Source of the DNA: Ramazzottius varieornatus
Taxonomy: Eukaryota > Tardigrada > Eutardigrada > Parachela > Ramazzottiidae
Reading direction: 5' to 3'
DNA: 64,000 nucleotides
Assembly: GCA_001949185.1 (NCBI GenBank)
Contig: BDGG01000002.1
Location: 3,896,448 to 3,960,447 of the forward strand
In this document: positions 22,905-35,395 of the stretch, in pieces
Layout: each line of letters opens with the position of its first letter
Position numbering within the stretch: the first letter of the stretch is position 1
The notes under the pieces: generated by a model
Told to the model about the DNA's origin: nothing
The model's input: the letters and a program-made list of their open reading frames with translations, nothing else
Databases searched by the model: none
Made by a program: the position numbers and the translations under genes

Positions 22905-23650
22905 AAGTGCGTTTTGCCAACAGCGCCATTGAGCATTTTCTCTCCTGTTTGGACCAAAGATTTTCACAAAGGCAGGGACTTCAAACGCGGTGCCTTGTTT
23001 TCTTTTTTCGGCATTAATATTCCAATTTCGGCCTGATGGATCGGTTTTCGACGTCTCTATCGTTTGTGATGTTGTTTGTTAATAATCTATGATTGTCACA
23101 TTGTCGCGGGATGCTTCTTTTCGGTTAAAGTCTACAATTTTACGGCTCCGAGGATTTAGACTTTAAAGCCTCACTGGCGCCAGTGGGTCGTTGTTTTCGG
23201 GTGAAATACAGATTTTATGCGCTTGTTGCGGACAAAGAGCTTCTTTTCTGCCAGAATAGCTCAATACTGAAGGTTTTACGGTGCGTACTATGTCAAGAAA
23301 GTATCTTCGGCTCTTCATGCGGCATTCTTGAGAGCCGGCCGAGAACCAAAGGACGCCATCTGTTCTGTTGCTTCGCGCGTTTTGTTTAAGATTGCGCACT
23401 GCGTCATCGCGGGTGACCTACTTAATATGACGTCAAGCAAACAGCTGGTTTTGATTGTGAATTGATTGCGCAACTTCCGGTTTGTTTCAGACGTTCAGTT
23501 CCGCTACACTTCAGCCTTCACTCTTCAGTGACTTCTTAAGAAGCTAATCGTTTTTTCTCGCCGGCGTCCGCAATCTGCCTCGTGATTCGGTTACCTGGAC
23601 ATTTCTGTTGGAGGAGGACAAACCCAGGCTGGAAGTCTGCTGCAAGAACA
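22905..23650. other. Gap between Ly6 copy B and SMYD5
   Basis: 3' UTR of Ly6 copy B and upstream region of SMYD5. Nothing else recognised. Confidence 0.45.
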
Positions 23651-25401
23651 ATGGCGCTTCCGGTGGAAGAACGATTTATCAACAATCTAACCGTAAGTGC
23701 TCTTATTGGTAGTTCGGCAGGTTCATTTGAACCACATGTTGCTCACCGAGAGTCGAGAGAAGCTAAACTGTAGTGCATATATCTTTGCAGGGAAACGGTT
23801 TGTTCGCAAAGAAGGATTTCACTGTTGGGGAAGTCATCTTCGAGGAACGGCCACTCGTTAGCTGTCAGTTTGCCTGGAACGAAGACTGCGGTTACAAGAG
23901 CTGTGAATACTGTCTTCGACCGCTGGAAAGCGCGCAGGAGAATGCAAGAAGACTCACTGGGCTGCCGGACCTTGTGCTCCCTTTTCCCGAGTACGACGCC
24001 ATTGACAAGTCTCTGCAAGAGACGTGCGATGGTTGTGGAATTACTTACTGCTCACCGTCCTGTAAAGATGAAGCTTTCAGACGCTACCATCAAACCATGT
24101 GCCACAAGAAAGGCCAGTCTCATCCACTAGCTGTCATAAGGGCGTCGTGGAAGGAGATGCACTATCCGCCGGAAAGCATGAACGTAATGATACTCGCGAA
24201 ACTGGCAGCCATGTTCAGGCAAGCCAGTGAAGAGGAACGTTCGGCCTTGTCGAAGATGCTAGCAAGGTTCCAGTCTGGCTTTGCGAGCGCGAATGAAAGT
24301 TTCATCCACCGTATGATGGGACAACAGTTTCAGGTATGTTTCTGTTATGGATAATGGAAGTTCCAGTTTCGTGAGCTGTTTTTCTGATCAACCTCCTTGT
24401 TGGAATTTCAGGCCCAGCTTGAAACGTTAAGGCCGTTGTTCGCAGCTGCATTCCCTGAGATGATCTTTCAAGACTGGTGGACACGGCAGAATTTCCTGTC
24501 CCTCTTTACGGTGTTCGCAAGAAATGCGCAAGGTGTTGGTGTCTCGTAAGTTCCTCCGATCGTTTGTGTACTCCATTCTTGGCTGCAACCTGTTGAACAT
24601 CATCGAGTGGCAAGTTTAGTGCGCAGTGATAATGTAATAGTGAAGTTTTATCCTTTTGCTTTGGATAGGTCTTTCGGGGCCTGGCAGTATGCACTGAGGA
24701 ACAGTTCAACGTTCACGGAAGATGCAAAGACTTTCCTGGATGTAACCTACGTTGCAATCAACGAGAAGACTGGCGAGGAATTCATCGACAACGAAGGCTC
24801 TGGACTATATATTATGCAAAGAGCCTGTAAGACTTTTGAATTCGGTTCACCACACTAATCTGATTTCCGGATAATAACCCGAAGCTTTCCAGTGTAAGAG
24901 AAAGCAACTGCATTTCTTGTGTGTTTTCTGTTTGCAGGTAACCACAGTTGTGATCCGAACACCGAAGTCAGTTTCCTCCACAACGACTCGACGTTAAGCT
25001 TGATCGCTCGCCATCCGATCAAAGTCGGCGAAGAAATTTTTATTAGCTACTTGGATGAATGCACACTGAAGCACAGCCGCCATACACGGCGGAAAATCTT
25101 GAGGTAGGTGAGGTCTGTAACGTCTGGAGACACAGACGAAGGAGGAGGTTCCCACTTCCGACAGTAGCCATATGGCTGACATATCGCCATATTTTCTTCC
25201 ACTTGACTTGCAAAATACAGAGCCACGCTAATGGGAAAATATGTGTGTTCTGCCTTGTTTTGCAGGGAAAACTACCTCTTCGAGTGCCAGTGCCGGTTGT
25301 GCAGCCAACAGGCCGATCAAGCGGACATAACAAGCGACGAAGACGGAGGTGAGGATGACGACTGGAAGTCGGACGATCCCATGGAAGAGGAAGAAGCTTG
25401 A
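23651..25401 (+). CDS. SMYD5: SMYD5-type SET/MYND protein lysine methyltransferase
   Basis: SMYD5 methylates lysines on histones and, as reported, on ribosomal proteins. Six exons (23651-23692, 23791-24333, 24412-24545, 24669-24826, 24938-25103, 25266-25401) give 392 residues. The SET domain is split by the zinc region, as in the family: GNGLFAKKDF and FEERPLVSCQFAWN come first. Zinc ligands follow (CEYCLRPLE, CDGCGITYCSPSCKDEA, RYHQTMCHK), then the SET core NHSCDPNTEVSF and GEEIFISYLDECTLKHSRHTR. A post-SET Cys cluster (FECQCRLC) and an acidic Glu/Asp tail close the protein. The acidic tail and the HSRHTRRKILRENYLFEC block point to SMYD5 rather than SMYD1-4. Confidence 0.94.
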
Positions 25402-27858
25402 TACCGTGAGGGGGAACGCCTTCCGCGCAAACCGGCGCAGGACGTGTAGGTGCCTTTTTCTTTTCCTCTTTTCGCCATCCGGATCAATTAGCCAAATGAA
25501 ATGTCAGGAAAAACATCCGTAAAGGTCGGAAAAATCAGAGATGTCTATTCTCTTAACTGTGTTCAAGGTTGTTGAGTGATTTCCGCCAAAAAAAGAGACG
25601 ATAATGAAGAATTTTCTGTGCGGTCCGCTTTCTGGTGTCAGATGTGGCACTGATTACCGCAGATTACTAGGAGCTTTGCATTAGATCGGAAGATTATTTC
25701 TCCGATCAATTCGAAGAAAACTCTTTCGCAACGTTGCCTCGGAAACGAGGAAGTTCATTGAAGAGAAATCAAATTACTGTTTTGTGAAAGACTCAATGTT
25801 AATTCTCTTCGAGCTTTTGTAGGTGTCAGAGGAGAAAATTCTCGTGCGAGAATGGTCGAGGACAGGAAGAAAGCTTCGTGGATGAATGACCAACGGATGG
25901 TGACAAGGTAACTGGACAAACTGGACCTGGTATGTTTTGTTTGTGGAGAGGGGGAAGAGGCTGGGCAGTGCAGATCATGGAGGGTCTTTAACGTTGAAGG
26001 CAGCTTAATCACACATTAAAGGCGGATTTTGCAACGATTAAGTCACACAGAACACTAATCTGCACTCTTTTGAGGGTGGCTTTGATAGGCCGATCAGTTT
26101 GTTCTGCCTTGGTTTTTGACGGTTGGTCGAGCGAAGAGCTCAGAGAGATGTTGCGGAGAGGATTATAGACGGGTCGCTTTTTGTGTGAGACTACAATTGC
26201 GGGGAGAGCTTAGTGTTTATCGCTGGCCTGCCGCCGTCTAATTAACTCACAGGCTCGCTCGGACCTGCTTGCATGGCGGTGGTCGCTTCAAGTGGAGACA
26301 GATTACGTGTGCCATTCTACTTAGACGGTGTATAATTTTGCTTTGACATGAAACTGGCTCGGGACAACACACACCCATGATAAATTGAGGCGCTTTCGCG
26401 CATTTTGCCCTGATGAAGATGGAATTCTATTCAGTCCGTCGAAGATCGATTCTTCTCTCATTCAACAGCGATCGACAGTTAAGGCTCGGAAAGATGATTG
26501 AAATCATTCATCAAAGTTCCTCAGTTTTTTAAGGCGAGAACTTGTTCGAAGCGTCGAACGTTTGATGCAGTATTTTTGAAATGCATATAAACGGAAAACG
26601 TTCACCGAAAATTTTTGCCCTCATTCGAGCATAAAAGCATTAAGGAATAAAATTACAGATGAGAACAGAACATTTGTGGACTGTTTCGTGGTTAACAATA
26701 AATGCATTCGGAAGTGTTTTACGGTGTGAAAACTATGGCGAATCCAACAACAGAACAGAAAACTCGATAAAAAGTATTGAACGAGAAGGGAATAAGTCCC
26801 TAGTATGGGTCTTGGACTTTGACGAAGTCCTGTGAAGTTGAGGCGAATTGAGAGAAGGCCGCGGGAAGTGATGAAGGCATCGCTGGCGCTAATAGTAGGT
26901 GGCAAACAAATTAAAAGTCATGGACTAGTAGGAAAGAGCGTGGACGGTGCTGGACAGGCATCGCCTAGATTGACTCATTAAACATCCGTTGTGATGATGC
27001 CCTGTTGACAACTAGCCGTCTGCAGACTTTTGAGGCTGGAACGAAGAAGAGTTTACCAATGGAAGTTTGATGTATGCGTGTCCAGTTGGAATGTGTCAGG
27101 TCTTGCGGCCATTTGAGCGATCAAACAATGCGCTAGACCGCTGTAATGGCCGGCCATTACTCGTCCATTTTCCCTTCATCATTACTATTGCCAGGACAAG
27201 CTGTAAGCGTGTAGGTACTACCAAACTTGCAATTTTCATTCGGAATTCGGAAAGGTGTGACTTGGATCAGCATCCGTTGAGGAAGTTGGTGGTGGATACT
27301 TTGTGCTTGATTGGGGAGCTACGCTTGATTGAGACTTCACGGTGGACACTGGTCGGATACTCAGTCGTGGTGGGCATTACGGTCCCGATCAGGTGACTCC
27401 GTAGCATGTGGTGAACCGGTCGACTGACCACAGGACAACCTGCCATGTGAATAGCTTGGCTATGGCAGGCAGGACTGTGAGGGCAGGATGGAGGGCACAG
27501 AATGGCATAAACGGCCTGCGATGAAGACACCGGCCAGCAATGGCGTGCTCTGTGGTGCTTGGATCTAATCGCCATCGATCGCGAACTTTGTGGAATGCCC
27601 GTGAAATTTTCCGGATGGAGAAGCGTCCAGGTGTGCATGTCGGTGTGCGTGCTGGAGTGTGTAGCTAGGCTTGAAGGCATAATTGAACCATTAGGAGAAA
27701 TTAAACAAGGACACGGAGAGCGTAGTCTCGGTGTCGCCTTTAAAAATCACAGTGAAAAGGATGTGACCATCTGTTTACAAGCCAGATATCATTAGAGCAA
27801 AATTTCTCCGCCGGTTTGCGCGCTTGATTAAACATCCCCCCATCTAGCAGCCACAATG
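25402..27858. other. Gene-free stretch between SMYD5 and the FGF-like gene
   Basis: About 2.4 kb holding two 3' ends. Open frames up to about 137 codons occur (27267-27680 minus), but with no motif, splice logic or paralog to support them. No MITE copy was seen here. Confidence 0.45.
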
Positions 27859-30800
27859 TTACTTCTGTGTGGTAACTGTCGCATTCTTGTGGTAATGAGG
27901 AGCTCTGAAGTGACTGGAAGCAATCTTCTTCGACCTTCGGTGTTCTGCCGGAGACTTATGCGGGTTGACGTCTTCCAGACTCTCGTAGATCTTCTCACCA
28001 GACTTGAGGAACTGGTAGCAGTTCTGATTCTTGGGTAACTTGTTCTTCCAGTCGTTCCCCTGAAGAGACTTCCCGTCGCGTCCAAAGCCAACGAACCAGC
28101 CTTTGTTGTAGGAGGATTGTAGGATAACGTGGTTGTTCTGGCTGACTCGCTCATGGAAAACGCACGGTTTGTCGCGGAATTCCAGCTGTAAAGTAGAGAA
28201 TGAAAGTTAAACGCCGAGTATGTGGGGCGTAGGCAAATGAATTAAACCAGGATCTTTTTCCCAAGTGGCGCACACTTCGAGCCAATAACAACGATTCATG
28301 TGCGCCAGTTGGAATGACTATCTGGTTCCGCTCATTTTTGCAAGTACATTATACTGTAAATTCGACCACATATATCATCATGAATATTTAATACAATGGG
28401 TTGAGTGGGTTTGGGTTCTAAAGGAGGAAGAAGTGCGCAGTGTTTGAAAAGCACCGGCTGGGAAATGGCGATGGAAAGGCCGGGGGATTATAACACTATT
28501 TAAACCCGTCATCAAATTGGATTATAATGAGGAAGTACACTTCTGGTCAGTGTTTACTTTCGGGCTTAGGAGTGCGCGGCGCTAGAGGGAAAAGCCCGGC
28601 CGGTGCAGGGATTAACACCGATTGACTGACCAGTGTCCTGTCCCGGCACATGCACCCGGCTAGCCTACAGGGACTTTTTATGAACTTCCTGACTGTGGAT
28701 TATTTGGAGTAGGTACACAAGGCCCCTTTTGTGGCAGAGCGTTGAAATGAACTCTCTTCACGTTGGAGTATCGTATTTGAATGCACGGATTGACCGGTGG
28801 TCGAAGAACGCCAGTTGCGAGTCAACGTTCAGATTCGACCCATAATTTGCAAGCTGTTAGCACTTTTCAGTGTGGCCAGGGTCTAAGTTGTCCCGCTTCA
28901 AGGTTGGCAGGAAGAGTCTGTAATTAGGAGAAGTGCGACAAGCGACCACATGTGGATAGTCCTTGCTCTTTTGCCTGTACCTGCATGGATGACAAGGTCT
29001 CCTTTGGACCTTGATTGATAGCACGTGAACTGACCAGGCATGTCAACACCGAGACATGCGGTGAGGAAGAAGAGACCTTCTTCACCTCATGTCGGTCGGT
29101 TTTTCATGCACTTCCTCTTTTCGGAGGAAAAAGAACCTGCACGTGGGTAATTACAGGATACGCTGGAAGTGAACCGACCCTTGGAAGAGTAGCTGAGCTA
29201 TGCTGATTAGCAGGAAGTAATTTGGAAGTGAACATGTGTGGCTCGAGAATGAGGAAATGATGGATAGTTTTTCTTCCTTGTTGCCTAGCCGACTGCGCGA
29301 GTTCATTGGGGAGACAGGTCTGGAAATCGGAAGAGAGAAAAATAACTTACCCGCATTATGAGTTTTCCATGGCGGTTAAAGCAAAGGTATCGCTTGGAGA
29401 GGTCGTTGTAAATGCTGATTTCTCCCGGTCGAACAGATCTGACGGTCAGTCGAGCTGTAATGAAAGAAAAAGGTAGGGTTATTACCGGCAAGAATCGATT
29501 ACATTGCAAAAGACATGGCGGGACTTTGATCAGATAGCGTCTAACGATGTTTTTCGGTGAAAACTCGAGGAAGACATGCCGGTAGTTACCAGGATGTTTT
29601 CAGATTTCAAGAACGAACTTGAATTTTTAAAGACGTTTTCCTCTATGGTGTGTTTGGCGAGCCGTGAAACACGAGAGCGAAGGTGGTCACGGGTCGATGT
29701 ACGGTGCCGTTTATTCCGCTTGGTTTGTTCATTTCAAAACCCTTCACAGAATATTCTACAGCCGCCATACTGCCATCAGACAGTAGCAAGCAAAGACATT
29801 AATTTCTGTCAGGCGAGAGAACAACAGAATAAATCAGAGTTCTTGTGGTTCCGTTGTCTTTTTAACGTCGACGAGTCGAACTGTGCCATAAGTCAATCTT
29901 GCAAACCGAGGAAACTTCAAATGACTTTTTTATTCTTTTACGCTTCTGGTAGGTCTGGAGACAATCAAGCCATGTTGCAATCTCAGTTTATGGTGGTCGG
30001 TAATGCTCAGGCGTGGCGGCGTGGCGGGAAATCCTGAGGAACCCCCTGTGGTGCGTGCGGCCAGCAGAGCGCGACCTGCGGCCACTCTAGCTGCTCATTC
30101 CAATAATTAACTTGTCTGAAAGATTGCCGAAGCTTGTCAAAAAGTTGAAAAATCGAGCTCGTTCGAGCCGAAGAATAGAATACGTGGACAGGGTACGTCG
30201 GACACCCATGTTTAAGTCTGCAACCTACGAAAATCACAGTGCGCGGTTAGGGGCAAATGGAGTGGCCGACTTAGGTCCTATGGTCCGACTTATGGTGAAG
30301 CGTACGAGTTTTTTCTTGGAAAGGTGAAAAAATACCGAAATAAAACTGACACAATAATTGAAGTGCAAGTCAATCAAAAGAGCATGCGAAGTATGGTTTA
30401 TGGTGGAATCTGCCAAGAAGGCGACACACGCTGGAAATTAGTGCTGTGTAGGCCGAGCCGTCATAATCAATATATTTTTTAACCGCCCAGTGTCATTGTA
30501 TGAAAATGCGCAAAGATGGCGACGCGACAGGCCGGCACCTTAGACTGTCAAAAAGGCTTGTCGTACGGTGCTTTTTTGTGATCCACCTCAAACCATTAAT
30601 TATCTCTCTTGTTTTGCAAGACACATGTATAAGCGCTTGCAAAAGTCACGAGATTACATGATAGGCTCATAACGCAACACAACGTGCGCCAAAATATGGA
30701 GATTGAGACTGTTTCGTCGTTCTTTTGTTTCGTACGGTACAAAATATGAGCCTCCCTGCCGAGAAATATAATTGTTATAGTTTTGCAAAGGCAACAAACG

Positions 30801-32930
30801 CTCGGATGACGTTACGTAAATTTTTGCGAAATATTTCCGAATGGACACGCAAAACTTCTTGTTGGAATTTCCCCAAAACGAATTATAACGATATCCGGTT
30901 CGAATATATTTCAATCATATTCTAACGGGTGGCAGAATGGATGGCACAATGGACGCGGAAATATTCAGTCGAAAGGTTCGCGTGCAGAAAATTGGCCATT
31001 TTGAAAATTAGCCTCGCGCTTGCAGTTAATTACCAGTTTGGCATTTCAAAATTTGGTGTGGTCTGTGACAAAGAGCACTTATCAGTGCTTTTGGCAAAAG
31101 GCATATGCAGATGTGCAGATAAATAATTGGCCGTTGCGGACAGACACTTCTTTGACGGAGGACGCCTTTGCATTGTGCAAACAATCTAATAATTTTGTAA
31201 ACGCACTCGACGGCTTCAGTTCAATCAATTCATTCACTCTCAACGGCTTTCTAGTCCTTCAAAGCTAATTACATACTGCGCTGCCATTGTTCTTGCATTG
31301 CCACTCCGCCATGCATCACCCTTCCCACAAAACGGACATATTCCTTGATCATGCACAGTAGCAGCACTAGCAGCTGAGTAACTAGCGACACTCTTTCTGA
31401 CCGCACACTGAGTTCCGCGTTTACACTCGCGCCACTTCCCTGTTGTGCGAAAAGGTGCTGTCACGCTGGCATGGATGTACCGGTAGAGTGATTTGTATCG
31501 ACCTGCCAAATTTTAGCCTCCGTAGTGCTATTTGTCCAGCCATTCCATGTTTTCTACCGGTACATCCATACCAGCCTGGGTGCGGCTGATTTGATCAAAC
31601 CGATACTCATGAATCATCTCAAAATCTGTGCGAAAGGTCAGCTATGAAATGGAACGTAAGCAAATGTATTGAATAATTGTGGTCTAAAGCAGCGCACGTA
31701 CTGATTGTTGTTGGCTAATATTATGCGCCACTTGGGAAAACGTGGCAATTTGCTACTGAGTAGCTCAAGACTATTCGTATCGTTCACGAAGCTTCTTGGG
31801 AATTCAGTTGAGAAAGATGGCTTATCTGTCTAATGTGATAGGGAGGAAGGTGGCTAAATTACTGAGGAACAGCTGCCTGGAGAATGGTCATTTAGCTGAA
31901 GGAAGTTCTGATCATGCTTGCAGCAAGACTTGCTTGCTCTCAGGTATCCACGAAGCTACGAGGTATACATCGGCGGTAATTGTGGTTAATTATAAGGTGC
32001 GGGAGTGCAAAGAAACAAGAATGTCAGCGATAGACATGAGATAGTGGGGTCAATAAGTGCTTGTTATTTTGTGCCCATTGAGGGGAAAAAACCGCAAGAA
32101 GAGAACAAGATACTTTGCCCATACCGCAAAGAGCAACTCGTGCAGGTCTAATGGAGCACGGCGCACAGCGAGCGGGCAGTTAGGCCTGTCAGGTGAAAGA
32201 AACCGCACTCCATTCCATCAAGACTCCTCCGGTCATTAATCAATTATGGATGGAAGTGTAATGCCACCGTAACGAGCCGTGACCATTGTTCAATGTTCGA
32301 TCTAGCCGTGAACGACTACCGAAAAGAACTTAATTAATTTTCTCCCCGCAAAGAACATCAACTGCCGAAATTTTATGACTTATTCAGCTCTTACACAAAA
32401 GTTGACTTTTGTGGATTGTCATCTCTTACCGTAAGGACTGCGATCCGAAGCATCGGCACGGACGTCGTTAAGGCGTTTGCCCGTGAGGTAGATGCTGCGT
32501 GCACTGCAGACGCTATGCAAGGCGTACTTCCGGGTGATCACCGTCTGGAGGTCCTCTTCTTCCACCTCCACTTCGTTCTCGCTTACGTCTTCCTCATCGT
32601 CGTCTCTACCAGAGAGACGCGATGAGAAGCGCGAAACGGGCTGGGGCTCTATGCTCGTGCTGGTAGCAGAGGTTGCTGCGGGTAGGGTCGACTTCCAGGG
32701 TAACCGGGTGCTATCGCCGGGATAGACTAATGCAGGAGTAAGAACGGCTTTGCATTCCACCTAAAGAAATAAAATCTTAAAAGTTTAGAACATTCCCTTA
32801 GCAGGCATTCAAGCTAGAAACACTGCTCTATGTTGGCAAAAATTTTCAGGAAATCGTGAATGCAGTACGTACCATTGGGAAGCCTGGAAGTAGGAAGGAG
32901 GCAGCAAGGAAGACTGTTATCCAGATAGGG
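27859..32930 (-). CDS. FGF8: FGF8/17/18-like fibroblast growth factor (first coding exon not found)
   Basis: Secreted ligand of FGF receptor tyrosine kinases. Minus-strand exons: 32873-32930, 32430-32760, 29351-29454, 27859-28185; phases 0, 1 and 0 match at the three joins. The first visible exon encodes a hydrophobic stretch (TVFLAASFLLPGF) fitting the end of a signal peptide. Exon 2 holds an acidic linker (GRDDDEEDVSENEVEVEEED), then the trefoil start VITRKYALHSV and LTGKRLNDVRADASDRSPY. Exon 3 has ARLTVRSVRPGEISIY and KRYLCFNRHGKLIMR. Exon 4 has KPCVFHERVSQNNHVILQSS, NKGWFVGFGRDGK and KLPKNQNCYQF. The intron at LIMR/LEF and the CVF-E-NN and GW-GF-R-G pattern are FGF-type and closest to FGF8. 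The initiating ATG exon, upstream of 32930, was not located. Introns are 1.2 and 3.0 kb, far longer than the neighbours'. Confidence 0.87.
28224..28340. mobile_element. Palindromic MITE copy 5, inside an FGF intron
   Basis: Arms CCAAGTGGCGCACACTT and CATGTGCGCCAGTTGG enclose a GCCAATAACAACG loop. Outer arms GCAAATGAATTAAACCAG and CTGGTTCCGCTC are partly kept. Confidence 0.85.
31466..31574. repeat. Inverted repeat, 22 bp arms
   Basis: Arms at 31466-31487 and 31553-31574 are inverted copies with 21 of 22 bases matching (CTGG-ATGGATGTACCGGTAGA core). They are separated by 65 bp and are not related to the MITE family. Confidence 0.8.
31651..31754. mobile_element. Palindromic MITE copy 6, inside the long FGF intron
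   Basis: The right arm ATGCGCCACTTGGGAAAACG is well kept. The left arm (AAAGCAGCGCACG) has several changes, and the loop holds a TTGTTGGC form of the shared loop. Confidence 0.75.
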
Positions 32931-34053
32931 CTGCAAGGAAAGAAGAAAACTTAGACCGGAAATGGTCCATGGTGAATTTGTAGCTTGATAATTGTTCGGC
33001 GGAATGGACTGTAGTTTTTTTCACGAGTTCTCGAAAATTGTTAGATTTTATTTAGTGATTGTGGGAAGGTGGCGGGGTTCAGTGGGAGACTGTGAGGACA
33101 TGCTGGGAGGTCGCGAGGATGGGACAGTCAAGCGGGCTAATTTTCGAAGCAGATTGGGGAACAGATCCCTATCTGTCGACTAATTTAGTGCTCAACAGGC
33201 TGTCCACTCTATCGTTGCAAAACTTAATTGGAATTATGAACTGCGGGTGTTCTTTATCACTCGCTCCACTCGGCGGGTCAAGCGTCGATCTCTCAATTGC
33301 TCGTGCTAATAAAGTCTCCTAATAAGTCCATCGCGTACTGGGCATTGGCTACGGGCTTCTGTATCGATCGTTTCTTCATGGACGGAAATCCAATATTCCT
33401 GAATATGCTAAAGCCAAACGTTTGACACTGGCTTATGCGGGTATTGTGTTACCCTGTGAAGAATAACAGGGGGTTCTTCGGCCATATGCCGCAATCCAAT
33501 GAAGACTTCAAGCTGTAGTCTGATCCGACCATTTAGTGACCGCATTGTACACTGGCCAGAGTCATAAATATGCCATTGTATCTGATATTGTATGGAAATG
33601 AGAATTCATGCTGTTCAAAAGAGTGGAAATAATGTGACAGATCAGCTCCGTCTTTGAGGCGCTCCATCCTCTGAAGCTATTTTTCAATTCTTTGGAGCAA
33701 AGTGTGAAAGACGCTTTGTTGGCTGACAAGTATCCTTGTGTGGGAACCTCAACACTAGGAAAAATATGGGTGGATGGAGGTGAATGAGGTGCAAGATGGC
33801 CAACTAGAGGTTTGCATCACTTGTAGCACATCCTCACTTAGACCTTCTTAGCAGCCCTGTTGATGTCCATCTGTCCGTAAATTGTACCCTCTTTTCATTC
33901 TGACCAAACCAGCATAACCACTTTCTGCCGAGATTCCCAAAAGGCGAAACATGTCTTCTTCGTGCTAAGCAGGTTAACTTGAAACTTGGCAAGACCAGCT
34001 TTAGGCTACCTTCAAAGACCCGGAACGTCGGTTGCAGCTTGATCTGGGGAAAC

Positions 34054-34201
34054 GACAACAACCTGCATATACTACCCGCATGCCACAAACCGAGTATCTG
34101 TATGCAGCTGCCTGAGGGGTTGGTCAGACCGACTTCGAAACTGACAACAACCTACATACAGAGCCCGCATGGTCAAGAACCTCTACTTGTATGCAGCTAC
34201 G
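34054..34201 (+). repeat. Imperfect direct repeat, 89 bp period
   Basis: GACAACAACCT-CATA at 34054 returns at 34143, and TATGCAGCT at 34101 returns at 34190. The offset is 89 bp both times, so the block was duplicated once and has diverged. Confidence 0.75.
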
Positions 34202-35347
34202 TGGGACGTGCGGAACACCGATCTCCCGCATGCCAAAAGAACACCGGTGTTACTTTCTGAACCTTGGTGCACATTCCAGGGGCTTTCAAATCCAGAAATG
34301 CAAAAAACACTCTTGCTAGCGGGGGATGTCTTTCAGAAAATTAATGAGATAACTTTCGAGTTGTTTTGGGCGTGGCGCCAATGTTGCTCGAAGATGGCTT
34401 TCGAAAGAAATCTATCTTGTGAAGTGTAAGAGGTACAATGGACAATTGGCCCGATCGTCAATGATTTTATGATTCGTGTATGGCTGTGGGTAGAATGGGA
34501 ATTAATTGAGTGCCGCCGATAACAAATTAACAAGTGATCTTGTGTTTGGCAAATAAGCGCTAGAGGCTCTAGCTAGTCAATTCAATATTCGAGTGCGCCA
34601 CTGTAGTGAACATGCATGAACGGCAGCTAGAATCGTCCGACACACTTGTCGTAATCATATTCCCAATTGGCCGCCACAAGAATGGAAAATATACTGTGCC
34701 GTGATACAAACAAGCAAATATACACACATACCTTTGTGACATATTTCTTATGATTATTATCCACTCATCAACCTCACGCTTGGTTGCATTGTCTAGCCAT
34801 CGGAAAAATATTCATATACCCAGCACAAAACGCCGTGCCAGGCGACAAATTGTCCGCTCGTCGCACCGGTAAACGAAAAAACGAGAATCTGTGACCTCAC
34901 TTCTCTCAGAATGAAAAACACTGCGTAGAAAATAATTATCTTAAATGTCACATTTTATCGAAAATTCGTCGATATTCATATGAAGAAATTTTCGAATATT
35001 CCAACAATATACTTTAAGACCCTTCCCTCATGCGAGTTTTCTGCTTGAGCAGTTCAGATCGTCTAGATCGAAAGGCGGATGTTCCGACAATGGGTCATAT
35101 TCCGCCGCATATTTGAGGTTGCATACCGATGAATGTTTACGGCGCGAACGTGCAAATTTGCCTGAAACCCTGTTTACGGCCCCTTCAATCTTCTTCGTTC
35201 TCAATTCGGGTAATGTTTGATGGGTCGAATGCTTATTACACAAACACAATAGGGAAACCTGCCATTCCTTGGGATGGTATGTTCAGAAGGGAAGTTGGGT
35301 TGAGTGGGCTTATAAGACATCATCTGGTCATAATAAAAGAACGGTGA

Positions 35348-35395
35348 AGTAGTGCGCGCATGCGACTACTCCATGTCAAGTGGCGCGCATTGCCG
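35348..35395. mobile_element. Partial MITE-like fragment
   Basis: TCAAGTGGCGCGCATTG matches one core arm and AGTAGTGCGCGCATG resembles the other in scrambled order. It is a decayed fragment at best. Confidence 0.35.

Larger units (their letters stand above)
29455..32429. other. 3 kb FGF intron
   Basis: No coding exon was recognised inside. It contains MITE copy 6 and an unrelated inverted repeat at 31466-31574. As the longest intron of a developmental ligand gene it is a natural place for enhancers, but that is inference. Confidence 0.5.
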
